From Labrenzia sp. OB1 (GTDB lineage: Bacteria; Pseudomonadota; Alphaproteobacteria; Rhizobiales; Stappiaceae), in contig NZ_JSEP01000007.1 in NCBI RefSeq assembly GCF_001624695.1, forward strand, positions 186,001-250,000: DNA of 64,000 nt, in the 5' to 3' direction. Below the pieces are notes generated by a model, which worked only from the letters and a program-made list of their open reading frames with translations, was not told the origin of the DNA and did no database searches. Within the stretch, counting starts at the first letter, position 1; each line of letters opens with the position of its first letter. A program made the translations under genes and the position numbers. Below, piece after piece: positions 52,194 to 61,106 of the stretch.

Positions 52194-53215
52194 AGCGTCT
52201 CAGTTACCTTCTGAAGCGCCGGCGGTGCATCCGGATCGAGGTTGCGCCGGAACGACAGGCTCTCAATCATTTTGTAGTACGGCACAATCTGTATAAGCGC
52301 ATCAGTGAGCGGATGGCCTGTCGAAACACGCGGCAATTTCCGCGCCGTTCGCGCGTGCGGCGAGGTCACAAAGACATTGCCACCTTTTCCGGCCAGTTGG
52401 TCAGCAACATCGACCACTGACTGCTCGGCAGCATCGGCGGCTGCGAACACCAGAACCGGGAACCCACCGAAAACCAGCGAGACTGGTCCGTGCAGGACTT
52501 CAGCGGATGAGTAGGCCTCACCGTGGAGTTCACACGTTTCCTTGCACTTCAGTGCTGCTTCTCCTGCAATTGCAAGCGAAGGACCACGGCCCAGGAAATA
52601 GAGGGATTGCGCCGTTTCGAGCTGGTCCGTCAGGTCGCTCCAGTCCAATTCGAACGCCTTTCTGAATTGACCCGGCAGTCCTAGCAGCGCGCTCTTGAGC
52701 GCATCATCCTCGGTCCATTCGGCGACAATGGCCAGACCGGCCACGATCGCATTCACATACGACTTTGTTGCAGCTACAGCCAGTTCCGGACCGGCGGCCA
52801 GCGAGATGGCTGTTGCTGAAGCCTCAGCCAAAGGCGACGGGACTGTGTTCACCAGAGCGACCGAACTTGCGCCAGCATCTGTGACGGAGCGTGCCAAAGC
52901 GACGATATCCGGGCTTTTGCCGGATTGCGAAATGCTGATGGCTGCCGCCTTGCTCACTTTCAGTTGCCGCTGGTAGATGGACGCAAGCGATGGCCCCAGC
53001 GAGGCGACAGGAACGCCTGTCTGCAATTCAATGGCATATTTTAAAAAGCTGGCCGCGTGATCGGACGTGCCGCGTGCAATTGTGACGACAACCGAAGGAT
53101 CGAGTTTCCGGAAGTTTGATCCGCAGGCAGTCAGTGCGGCAGAAGAGTGAGAGAATAACCGGTCGACCGCATCGGGGATCTCCCGGATCTCTTTGAACAT
53201 GTTTGAACTTGTCAT
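52190..53215 (-). CDS. SIS-domain protein, probable glucosamine-6-phosphate deaminase (NagB-II/GlmS-like)
   Basis: 341 aa with two SIS domains: VVTIARGTSDHAASFLKY and SISQSGKSPDIV in the first, YFLGRGPSLAIAGEAALKCKETC and HGPVSL in the second. There is no glutaminase domain, so it matches the NagB-II/AgaS type that deaminates amino-sugar phosphates. ATG 53215 chosen (MTSSNMFKEI), 22 bp after the gntR stop. With NagA and NagK it completes conversion of N-acetylated amino sugar to fructose-6-phosphate. Confidence 0.88.
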   Translation of the reverse strand: MTSSNMFKEIREIPDAVDRLFSHSSAALTACGSNFRKLDPSVVVTIARGTSDHAASFLKYAIELQTGVPVASLGPSLASIYQRQLKVSKAAAISISQSGKSPDIVALARSVTDAGASSVALVNTVPSPLAEASATAISLAAGPELAVAATKSYVNAIVAGLAIVAEWTEDDALKSALLGLPGQFRKAFELDWSDLTDQLETAQSLYFLGRGPSLAIAGEAALKCKETCELHGEAYSSAEVLHGPVSLVFGGFPVLVFAAADAAEQSVVDVADQLAGKGGNVFVTSPHARTARKLPRVSTGHPLTDALIQIVPYYKMIESLSFRRNLDPDAPPALQKVTETL

Positions 53216-53237
53216 GACTTTCCCAGCGTTTGAATCA

Positions 53238-53990
53238 TCAGGCAGGACCAATGATTTGCTCGGCGACAAGATCATAAAGGTCATTTCGATAAAGGGTTTT
53301 CGTCGATTCGATAGCCCGGCCGGACGCAAGATAGGCGATCCGATGAACAGCAAGGCCGGCAGAGCCTTCAGTCACACCCAGCAGCAGAGCCTCGTCAGGC
53401 GTCAGCAGTCTCGCCGAGATTCGCTGAACAGCGCGCACCGGACGGGCATTCAACTGCGCAAGGCGCGCATAAAGAGACACTCCCACGCTCTCGGGGTCCG
53501 GCAGAATATCCGATGGCAGAGTTGCATTTTCCAACGCCACCGGCGCACCGTCGGCAAGACGAAGGCGCTGCAACCGGGCCACTTTTTTGGTCCCTGTCAG
53601 GCCAAGGAGCATCATCTCATCCGAACTGGGCAAATAAAGGGAGCGGTCAAGCCATCTGGATGACGCCACCATACCGCGGCGGGCCATATCCTCGGAAAAG
53701 GACGTTGCACAGGACAGCGGCTGCTCCATGCGCTCCACCGGAGCCGCAACAAAAGTCCCGGAGCCATGACGGCGGACCAGTGCCCCTTCCTCGACAAGTG
53801 CATCGATGGCGCGGCGCACGGTCACACGGGAAACTCCGCAAACCTCTGAAATATCTCTCTCGGACGGCAGAGCATCGCCCTGCTTTAAGCGCCGGGTCTG
53901 AATGAAGGCTTCGAAAGCCAACTTCAGCCGCTTGTACAACGGGCCATCGAAACGGTCTTGAAATCCGCGAAGCCCAACAATGCCGCTCAT
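53238..53990 (-). CDS. GntR family regulator (HutC/UTRA subfamily), probable amino-sugar repressor
   Basis: 250 aa. The N-terminal GntR HTH (LPSERDISEVCGVSRVTVRRAIDALVEEGALVRRHGSGTF) is followed by a UTRA effector domain (about 90-245). ATG 53990 has AGGGG 8 bp upstream. It is the first gene of the regulator-SIS-nagA-nagK unit and divergent from the Gfo/sugar ABC operon. Two pairs of ATACCA/TGGTAT direct repeats in the intergenic region are its likely operators. NagR/NagQ-type members respond to GlcNAc-6-P or GlcN-6-P. Confidence 0.92.
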   Translation of the reverse strand: MSGIVGLRGFQDRFDGPLYKRLKLAFEAFIQTRRLKQGDALPSERDISEVCGVSRVTVRRAIDALVEEGALVRRHGSGTFVAAPVERMEQPLSCATSFSEDMARRGMVASSRWLDRSLYLPSSDEMMLLGLTGTKKVARLQRLRLADGAPVALENATLPSDILPDPESVGVSLYARLAQLNARPVRAVQRISARLLTPDEALLLGVTEGSAGLAVHRIAYLASGRAIESTKTLYRNDLYDLVAEQIIGPA

Positions 53991-54058
53991 ACGCAACGCC
54001 CCTTTGCCAGAATGACTTGCCGCCCCGATCTCGGGATTTATCTCTGAGGCTCAATAAG

Positions 54059-54075
54059 ATACCAAATAAATACCA
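54059..54075. promoter_or_regulatory. tandem ATACCA repeats, candidate GntR operator (gntR side)
   Basis: ATACCAAATAAATACCA holds two ATACCA units exactly 11 bp apart (54059 and 54070), 69 bp upstream of the gntR start. One helical turn of spacing puts both on the same DNA face. Confidence 0.55.
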
Positions 54076-54198
54076 AATCACGATTTGTCTAATTTTTTTT
54101 CAAAAAAACGAGGGCCGAATTTTTGAGCCCGATTAAGCCACTGTACTTATTATATTTTTTACAAAAGTCCATAATCGCAGCGTCAAATGCACTATTTA

Positions 54199-54215
54199 TG
54201 GTATTGCATTGGTAT
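54199..54215. promoter_or_regulatory. tandem TGGTAT repeats, candidate GntR operator (transporter side)
   Basis: TGGTATTGCATTGGTAT holds two TGGTAT units 11 bp apart, in the opposite orientation to the pair at 54059 and 140 bp from it. Two pairs facing each other suggest cooperative binding or looping across the divergent promoters. The 440-bp region 53991-54432 is strongly AT-rich, with several A/T runs and no gene. Confidence 0.55.
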
Positions 54216-54432
54216 CAAAAATTAGCTCTCATTCAACAAGAGCAAAGGCTCGCACAATCGGATGTGACACCATCTCTTGTTAAAGCTCAAATCCCGGTCT
54301 TTAAGTGAGAATATGAAATTTTTTTTCAAAATTAGCGTGATTTGACGGATATAGATTGACCATTTGTCTGATATCGCGCAGTTTGAGAAAATAGATTACG
54401 TAAATAAATTACATAATCAGAAGGCAGCTGGA

Positions 54433-55617
54433 ATGAAGGTTGGCATAATCGGTCTGGGTTTCCGTCTTGGCTATCTTGGGTTCGTGTTCAATCAGATGGA
54501 CCCGGATTTCGAAATTGTTGGCTACGTGGATCCTGCGCCGGCCGGCAAGCCGATGCTTGAGGAAAAAGGCATTTCGGCTGGAAATGCCTATGACACGCCT
54601 CAGGAGCTGATCGAGAACGAGGAGATGGATCTCCTGATGATCGGTTCTCCGAACCATATGCATCTCGATCACATCCGCATTGGCATTGAAGCCGGACTGA
54701 AGGTCTTCAGCGAAAAGCCAATCGTCATGACCGTCGAGCAGAGCCTTGAACTCGCCGCCCTTCTTCACCTTCATGGAAATGAACGTCTGCTGGTTGGCCT
54801 GGTTCTCCGGTATTCACCCCTGTACCAGGATTTGCGCAAGGCGCAGCAGGACGGCCTTCTGGGGGACGTGGTCTCCATTGAGGCATCCGAACACATTCAA
54901 CCCTACCACGGTGCTTTCTTCATGCGCGACTGGCGTCGTTATGAAAGCTATGCCGGAAGCTTCATGCTTGAAAAATGCTGTCACGACCTGGACCTTTACA
55001 ATGGCGTGGTGGGTGCTCGCCCCCGCTATGTCGCCAGCTTTGGCGGACGTAAGAGCTTCACTCCGCAAAACGCCCCAGGAAATGATGGGGTCAACGACCT
55101 CGAGGTCTACCACAGCAAGCCCAGTGGCTGGCTCGGCGCCGACAACGTCTTCGACAGCGATGGCGACATTGTCGATTATCAGACCGCAATCGTTGAGTAT
55201 GACAACGGTGTTTCAGTGGCCTTCCATACAAACCTTAATGTGCCCGACGAGTTCCGCCGGTTTTGCGTCATCGGCGCCAAGGGCATGGCTGAAGGCGATT
55301 TTGTTCGCGGTTTCTTCAATGTTCACAGCGCCCGGAACAACGAGAAGGTCATCGCAAAGACATATCAAGCCCCCAGCGAGACCTCACATCACTACGGCGC
55401 GGATGAACAAATGGCCGAAGATGTGATCAAGCATGTCCGGCACGGAGCTCCTCTCCCGGTTTCAGCTCTGGACGCTCTTGAGGCCGGCATTCTGGCTCTG
55501 TCCATGGACGAGGCGCGCAGGACACGCACAGTCGTCGATTTGTCCCCCGTCTGGCGGCGCTATGACGACGCCCTGAACGGGATGACGTCCGGGCACATCC
55601 CGCTGAAGTCCGCATGA
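54433..55617 (+). CDS. Gfo/Idh/MocA family oxidoreductase
   Basis: 394 aa. Rossmann motif GIIGLGFRLGYLG at the N-terminus, EKPIVMTVEQ (EKP motif) around residues 93-102, and a C-terminal dehydrogenase domain with the catalytic-type KCCHDLDLYNG (H-D-x-D). ATG 54433 follows AAGG in the gap; the frame upstream has only a TTG. First gene of an operon with two sugar permeases, a binding protein and an ATPase, so it probably oxidises or epimerises the imported sugar. Confidence 0.92.
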   Translation: MKVGIIGLGFRLGYLGFVFNQMDPDFEIVGYVDPAPAGKPMLEEKGISAGNAYDTPQELIENEEMDLLMIGSPNHMHLDHIRIGIEAGLKVFSEKPIVMTVEQSLELAALLHLHGNERLLVGLVLRYSPLYQDLRKAQQDGLLGDVVSIEASEHIQPYHGAFFMRDWRRYESYAGSFMLEKCCHDLDLYNGVVGARPRYVASFGGRKSFTPQNAPGNDGVNDLEVYHSKPSGWLGADNVFDSDGDIVDYQTAIVEYDNGVSVAFHTNLNVPDEFRRFCVIGAKGMAEGDFVRGFFNVHSARNNEKVIAKTYQAPSETSHHYGADEQMAEDVIKHVRHGAPLPVSALDALEAGILALSMDEARRTRTVVDLSPVWRRYDDALNGMTSGHIPLKSA

Positions 55618-55624
55618 GGCTACG

Positions 55625-56509
55625 ATGATGAACGCCAAGCGAAGTGCCGTCTTTTTTGCCTGGATGCTCCTGTTACCAGCAGCGCTCTATATTGCGTTCA
55701 TCGTGATCTATCCTCTCATAGATACCGTCAATCTTTCTTTCACCAACGCGTCCTTGCGCAAGACCTATTCTTATGTCGGCTGGGCCAATTACGACAAGAT
55801 CTTCAACGAGACCTTCGCGGCGGTCATCGTCCGAACCTTCATCTGGACGTTCTTCTCTGTCCTGCTCAAGATGATCATCGGCACCTGTGGCGCAATGTTG
55901 CTGAACGCAGCGGTTCCCGGGCGCTCCCTTTTCCGTCTGCTCACCATGCCGCCCTGGATTGTTCCCATGGCAATCGGCATCTTTATGTGGGGCTGGATGT
56001 ACAATGGCCAGTTCGGCATGATCTCCGGACTGCTTCAGAACTTTGGCATCACCGACGGTCCAATCGCGTTCCTTGCCTACGGAAACACGGCCTTCTGGGC
56101 GACCATCATCACGGATGTGTGGATTGGCGTTCCCCTGGTCACGCTCTACATGCTGGCGGCAATCCAGGCCGTGCCGCAGGACCTCTATGAAGCCGCCTGG
56201 ACAGATGGCGCGGGCCGCTTCTACCGGTTCCGGCGGATAACCTTTCCGCTTCTGATCCCCGCCATGATCACCATGTCGATGATCTCGCTGATTGCGACCT
56301 TCAACTCATTCGACATCATCTGGATCCTGACCCAGGGCGGACCGAGCGGCTCGACCACGACGATGATCATCGACACCTACAAGACAGGAATCGGGTCCTA
56401 CAAATACGGCGCTGGTGCCGCGCGCGCGGTTCTGATCTGTCTCTTCCTGTCGCTGTTCTGCTTCTTCTACTTCAAGGCAATCAACCGGCTATCCACGGAG
56501 GCTGTGTGA
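55625..56509 (+). CDS. sugar ABC transporter permease (MalF/UgpA type)
   Basis: 294-aa membrane protein with six helices and the EAA loop YEAAWTDGAGRFYRFRRITFPLL. GAGG lies just upstream; ATG 55625 and 55628 are both possible. It overlaps the next permease gene by one base (TGATG). Forms the channel for the binding protein encoded at 57409. Confidence 0.93.
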   Translation: MMNAKRSAVFFAWMLLLPAALYIAFIVIYPLIDTVNLSFTNASLRKTYSYVGWANYDKIFNETFAAVIVRTFIWTFFSVLLKMIIGTCGAMLLNAAVPGRSLFRLLTMPPWIVPMAIGIFMWGWMYNGQFGMISGLLQNFGITDGPIAFLAYGNTAFWATIITDVWIGVPLVTLYMLAAIQAVPQDLYEAAWTDGAGRFYRFRRITFPLLIPAMITMSMISLIATFNSFDIIWILTQGGPSGSTTTMIIDTYKTGIGSYKYGAGAARAVLICLFLSLFCFFYFKAINRLSTEAV

Positions 56510-57366
56510 TGAGTAAACAGACCGCCATGATCAATCGCTACAAGTGGTACGAGGTCATCTCGATTTACGCGGCGATTGCGGTTTTCCTGTTCTTTGTTCT
56601 GGCGCCTTTCGTCGAAGGCTTCCTGGTCTCGTTGAAACCCTTGAGCCGCCTGTTCTCCTCGCCTTATCGCTTCTGGCCAGAGCACGGGTCCTTTGACGCC
56701 TATTTCACCATGTGGGACAGCGTTCCCAATTTCGGCCTCTACGTTTTCAACTCGATCTTCATCTCCACAGTCGTGACCGTGGTGGTACTGATACTGGTGG
56801 TTCCAGCCGCCTATGCCTTTGCGCGCTTCGAGTTTTCAGGGCGCGGCCCTCTGCTCGCCGCGTTTCTCGCGGTCAACATGTTCTCGGGCGCTGTTCTGCT
56901 CATCCCTCTGTTCCGGCTGATGCGCTCCTTGGGGATCCTCAACACCTACGCCGCAATGATCGTGCCTGGCGCAGCCTTCCTCATTCCCACCGCCATCTGG
57001 CTCTTGCGCACCTATATGATGCGGATCCCAAAAGAACTGGAGGAAGCTGCCTATGTGGATGGCGCCACGCGCCTTTACACCCTGCGGCGGATCATTCTCC
57101 CACTGGCCATGCCCGGCATCACGGTTGTCGCCATCACCACATTCATCGGCGCATATGCACAGCAGTTCATTTACGCGCTGACCTTCAATTCCAAGACGGA
57201 ATTCATGCCTTTGCCGATCGGGCTTTTCGCCTATTTCGGCCGCCAGGAAGTGATCTGGAACGAACTCATGGCCGCCAGCTTTGTCGGTATTGCGCCTGCC
57301 TTGATCGTGATCTTCTTCCTGCAACGTTATCTCGTCAGCGGTCTTACCGCTGGCGCGGTGAAATAA
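56509..57366 (+). CDS. sugar ABC transporter permease (MalG/UgpE type)
   Basis: 285-aa membrane protein with six helices. The EAA loop is LEEAAYVDGATRLYTLRRIILPL. ATG 56509 reuses the last base of the previous stop codon. Partner of the upstream permease. Confidence 0.93.
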   Translation: MSKQTAMINRYKWYEVISIYAAIAVFLFFVLAPFVEGFLVSLKPLSRLFSSPYRFWPEHGSFDAYFTMWDSVPNFGLYVFNSIFISTVVTVVVLILVVPAAYAFARFEFSGRGPLLAAFLAVNMFSGAVLLIPLFRLMRSLGILNTYAAMIVPGAAFLIPTAIWLLRTYMMRIPKELEEAAYVDGATRLYTLRRIILPLAMPGITVVAITTFIGAYAQQFIYALTFNSKTEFMPLPIGLFAYFGRQEVIWNELMAASFVGIAPALIVIFFLQRYLVSGLTAGAVK

Positions 57367-57408
57367 CAAAAAAATCAAAATCCACACCAGAGTATGGGGA
57401 TACAAACT

Positions 57409-58644
57409 ATGAAAATTGAAACTTTGAAATTCGGGGTTTGCGCTCTCGCTCTTGCTGGCGCGACCATTGCCGGTGCTCCGGGCGCACAGGCCGCGGATCA
57501 AGAAATCACCTGGATCTACTGCGGCGACAAGATCGACCCCATCCACGAAAAGTACATCGAGCAATGGGAAGCGGCCAACGAGGGCTGGACCATCGCACCG
57601 GAAGTCGTCGGCTGGGCGCAGTGCCAGGACAAGGCAACCACGCTGGCGGCGGCCGGCTCCCCGGTCGGCATGGCCTATGTCGGCTCGCGCACACTGAAAC
57701 AGTTTGCTGAAAATGATCTCATCGTAGAAGTCCCAATGAGCGATGAAGAAAAAGCAAGCTACTATCCCAACATCGTCGACACGGTCACTTTCGACGGCAC
57801 TCAGTGGGGCGTTCCGATCGCCTTCTCCACCAAGGCACTTTACTGGAACAAGGACCTCTTCGAACAGGCCGGTCTCGATCCGGAAGTTCCGCCAAAGACC
57901 TGGGAAGAAGAGATCGAGTTCTCAAAGATCATCACGGAAAAGACCGGTATCCCCGGATACGGCCTTCCCGCGAAGACCTTCGATAACACCATGCACCAGT
58001 TCCTGCACTGGGTGTACACAAACAACGGTCAAATCATCGACGCCGACGGCAACATCGTAATGGACAGTCCGGAAGTACTGGCTGCCCTTCAGGCCTATAA
58101 GGACATCACTCCCTATTCGGTTGAAGGACCAACCGCTTACGAACAGAACGAAATGCGCGCTATTTGGCTGGATGGCAAGGTCGCCATGATTCAGAACAGC
58201 TCGGGCGCTGCTTCACGTGCACAGGACACTGACCTGAACTGGGGAGTGACAACCCTGCCTCTCGGCCCATCTGCAAAAGGCCCCGGCACGCTGCTTATCA
58301 CCGACAGCCTGGCAGTCTTCAAGGGAACCGGCGTGGAGGAAAAGGCAGTCGAGTTCGCCAAGTTCATTACATCTCCTGGCCCGCAGGGTGAGTATGAATT
58401 GCAAGGCGGCGCCGGACTGACACCGCTTCGGCCATCCGCACAGGTTGATGCATTCGTCGAAAAAGACCCTTACTGGAAGCCGTTCATCGACGGAATTTCC
58501 AATGCGGGTCCCGAGCCCCTGTTCACTGACTACAAGGGCTTGCAGGATGTCATGATCGAGATGGTTCAATCCGTCGTCACTGACAAGGCAGAACCCAAGG
58601 CCGCTCTTGAAAAGGCAACCGCCGATCTTGAGCAGTATAAGTAA
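57409..58644 (+). CDS. extracellular sugar-binding protein (family 1)
   Basis: 411 aa with a Sec signal peptide ([19 protein letters not shown], cut near AQA-AD) and an SBP_bac_1 fold: [34 protein letters not shown], and [16 protein letters not shown] 57409 is preferred over ATG 57394 because the mature signal peptide starts there and GGGGA lies 8 bp upstream. Context (nag genes, Gfo/Idh) suggests an amino sugar or aminosugar-containing oligosaccharide. A stable hairpin follows. Confidence 0.92.
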   Translation: MKIETLKFGVCALALAGATIAGAPGAQAADQEITWIYCGDKIDPIHEKYIEQWEAANEGWTIAPEVVGWAQCQDKATTLAAAGSPVGMAYVGSRTLKQFAENDLIVEVPMSDEEKASYYPNIVDTVTFDGTQWGVPIAFSTKALYWNKDLFEQAGLDPEVPPKTWEEEIEFSKIITEKTGIPGYGLPAKTFDNTMHQFLHWVYTNNGQIIDADGNIVMDSPEVLAALQAYKDITPYSVEGPTAYEQNEMRAIWLDGKVAMIQNSSGAASRAQDTDLNWGVTTLPLGPSAKGPGTLLITDSLAVFKGTGVEEKAVEFAKFITSPGPQGEYELQGGAGLTPLRPSAQVDAFVEKDPYWKPFIDGISNAGPEPLFTDYKGLQDVMIEMVQSVVTDKAEPKAALEKATADLEQYK

Positions 58645-58653
58645 GTCGCGTTG

Positions 58654-58691
58654 ACACGCCGCCGCAGCTCAATGCAGCCGCGGTGGCGTGT
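58654..58691 (+). terminator. hairpin between the sugar-binding protein and ATPase genes
   Basis: ACACGCCGCCGC (58654-58665) pairs with GCGGTGGCGTGT (58680-58691) over 12 bp, with one G-U pair. There is only a short T-run after it. The placement just after a binding-protein gene is typical of partial terminators or RNA-stabilising stems that raise binding-protein output over downstream genes. Confidence 0.6.
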
Positions 58692-58745
58692 TTCGTCCAC
58701 GCCAGATCCCATTGCCGAAGTGGCAATGACGAAAAGAGGTCAGTC

Positions 58746-59870
58746 TTGGGACAACTCCATCTCAACAAGGTCACCAAGTCCTTCGGGGAAATTGACGTAA
58801 TCAATGGGGTGACACTCGACGTGAAAGACGGTGAATTCGTCGTTTTCGTCGGCCCTTCCGGATGTGGAAAATCCACGCTGTTGCGCATCATCGCTGGCCT
58901 GGAGGACGCTACCGAGGGCGGGATCGTTATCGACGGCGTGAAGGTCAATGATCTGGCACCAGTCAAACGCGGCATCGCGATGGTGTTTCAATCCTACGCA
59001 CTCTATCCACACATGTCCGTTTTCGAGAACATCGCGTTTCCGCTGCGCGTGGAAAAGATGCCGGAAGCCGATCTGAAGAAGAAGGTCGAGAGCGTTGCTG
59101 CCGTCCTGAAACTCGACCAAAGGCTGCAGCAAAGGCCGGGTTCCCTGTCAGGCGGCCAACGCCAGCGCGTCGCCATCGGCCGTGCGATCGTACGCGAACC
59201 GAAGATATTCCTGTTCGACGAGCCTCTGTCGAACCTCGACGCGGCTCTGCGCGCCGACATGCGCATCGAGCTGACAAAATTGCATCATGATCTTGCAGCC
59301 ACCATGATCTACGTCACCCACGACCAGATCGAAGCCATGACCATGGCAGATCGTATCGTCGTGCTGAACGGCGGATATATCTCTCAGGTCGGCAAACCAC
59401 TTGAGCTCTATCACAAGCCACAGAACAAGTTCGTTGCGAGCTTTATCGGCAATCCGAAAATGAACTTTCTGCCGGCGACTTGCATCGCAGCCAAACCGGA
59501 AGGCGTGACCGTTGTGTGTGAAGGTCAGACTGTGACGATTCCGGTCGAACCGCGTGACGGTCTGACAGGAGAAAAACTGACCCTCGGCATCCGCCCCGAA
59601 CACATAACCTTGGGCGCGGGTGACGTGAAATTCGACATCGTCCCCTCGGTTGTCGAACGGCTCGGCGTCAACACAATTGTATATGCGTCCGCGTCCGGCG
59701 ATGCGCCCTTCAGCGCTGCCTTTGCGGGTGCAGCCGCGGTTACCGTCGACACACCGGCGACCATCAGCTTCAACGCTGCCGATTGCCATCTCTTCGACGA
59801 TAAGGGCGAGGCTCTCGAGCGGCGCACCGACCTTCATGAAATCGATCTGGAAGCTCTGAACGCAGTATAG
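58746..59870 (+). CDS. ugpC: sugar ABC transporter ATP-binding protein (MalK/UgpC type)
   Basis: 374 aa. Walker [11 protein letters not shown]-loop [14 protein letters not shown], signature [16 protein letters not shown], Walker [13 protein letters not shown]-loop VTHDQ, followed by a TOBE/MOP regulatory domain (about 290-370). The start is TTG 58746 (product begins M-G-Q-L-H), 8 bp after GAGG. An in-frame ATG 21 codons upstream would add an unrelated leader. Last gene of the sugar operon. Confidence 0.93.
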   Translation: MGQLHLNKVTKSFGEIDVINGVTLDVKDGEFVVFVGPSGCGKSTLLRIIAGLEDATEGGIVIDGVKVNDLAPVKRGIAMVFQSYALYPHMSVFENIAFPLRVEKMPEADLKKKVESVAAVLKLDQRLQQRPGSLSGGQRQRVAIGRAIVREPKIFLFDEPLSNLDAALRADMRIELTKLHHDLAATMIYVTHDQIEAMTMADRIVVLNGGYISQVGKPLELYHKPQNKFVASFIGNPKMNFLPATCIAAKPEGVTVVCEGQTVTIPVEPRDGLTGEKLTLGIRPEHITLGAGDVKFDIVPSVVERLGVNTIVYASASGDAPFSAAFAGAAAVTVDTPATISFNAADCHLFDDKGEALERRTDLHEIDLEALNAV

Positions 59871-59990
59871 AGCACCGACCCGTCAAGGCTGGGCGCCCTT
59901 CAAGAGAGCGTTCAGCAGTTCTTCTGCGCTCACGAAGTCCCGCGCCAGTTCCATGACACGGGACGTTCCATGACAAGTGAAGATTGCGTT

Positions 59991-61106
59991 TTACCAGACG
60001 TGGCCGCGAGCTGCGACGGGCTCCACGCGCGTGACCCTACCACCCTTGTGAAACACCATATGGTCAACCAGATTGGAGACCACGCACGTGTGGTTCGGAA
60101 TGATCCGGATCCTGTCTCCCACTTGCGGCCGCTGGTCTGGATCGCATTTCGAAAGATCCAGAACGCCATGCTCTTCGGACAGGCCCGTGATCGTGGCATC
60201 CGGATAGTCCACGACGTAGCCGAAATCATCGAAGCCCAGCAAATCCGACGTGAGCGCCTTTGATCCTGCATCGATGACCGCCCGCGTCTGTGTCGGACGT
60301 GAGACAACTGTCGTCAGGATTTCCATAGCGCAGTCGTTCAGGCCGCAATGCCCGGCCCTTGCCATGGCCCGGTCGTTATAGACATAGGTTCCTGCCCGGT
60401 ATTCGGTTGCCGAGGGCACCAGATGCGCATTGAACAGGCTGGGTGTCCCGCCACTGCTGACAATGCCGCAGGCAATGCCGCGTGCTTTCAGAAGCGCGAT
60501 GGACCCACTCAGGAATGCTTCTGTCTCCGCTTCGCCATCCGCCCCCGGATAAGTCACAAGCCCGCCGAACGTCAGTCCGGCGCAGTCAGAGATCAACACG
60601 GCGAGGTCTGCCGCTTCGGCCGGCGATTGAACGCCACAGCGCCCGCCGCCGGTGTCGCATTCCACCAGAACCTTCAGAGCCTTGTCCCTGCCGCCAAACA
60701 CGCCGGACAATCCGGACACTGTCGTCGTGCTGTCGGCAACAACTTTCAGGTCACCGATGCGCTCGTTCAGAACTGCCAGTTCTTCCAGTTTCTCCGCGCC
60801 CAGAATGTTGAAGGTGATCAGAATGTCCTGGAAACCGGCGTCAGCGAAGACATCGGCTTCGCTGACCTTCTGACAATTGAGACCCTGGGCACCCGCTGCC
60901 ACCTGACGCTTGGCAATCGCCGGGATCTTGTGGGTTTTGATATGCGGGCGGAACGTCTTTCCGATCTTGTCCATATAGGACTGGACACGGGTAATATTGT
61001 TTTCCAGCCGATCTTCGTCGATCACGGGAATGGGCGTGGAAAGCTCGGAAATGGGCCCACCGACCAGCGGCGCGCCAGGAGCAAGCTTATGCGTTTTCTT
61101 ATCCAT
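59991..61106 (-). CDS. D-threonine aldolase / D-serine dehydratase-like PLP enzyme
   Basis: 371 aa. N-terminal alanine-racemase-type PLP barrel with the cofactor lysine K57 in RPHIKTHK. The C-terminal metal site is H339 and C341 in PNHTC; the H-x-C form is typical of this family (DSD1/DTA). It cleaves D-threonine or related 3-hydroxy-D-amino acids, or dehydrates D-serine. It overlaps the M81 peptidase gene by 8 bp. A 35-codon extension in the same frame follows its TAA stop without another stop codon. Confidence 0.88.
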   Translation of the reverse strand: MDKKTHKLAPGAPLVGGPISELSTPIPVIDEDRLENNITRVQSYMDKIGKTFRPHIKTHKIPAIAKRQVAAGAQGLNCQKVSEADVFADAGFQDILITFNILGAEKLEELAVLNERIGDLKVVADSTTTVSGLSGVFGGRDKALKVLVECDTGGGRCGVQSPAEAADLAVLISDCAGLTFGGLVTYPGADGEAETEAFLSGSIALLKARGIACGIVSSGGTPSLFNAHLVPSATEYRAGTYVYNDRAMARAGHCGLNDCAMEILTTVVSRPTQTRAVIDAGSKALTSDLLGFDDFGYVVDYPDATITGLSEEHGVLDLSKCDPDQRPQVGDRIRIIPNHTCVVSNLVDHMVFHKGGRVTRVEPVAARGHVW

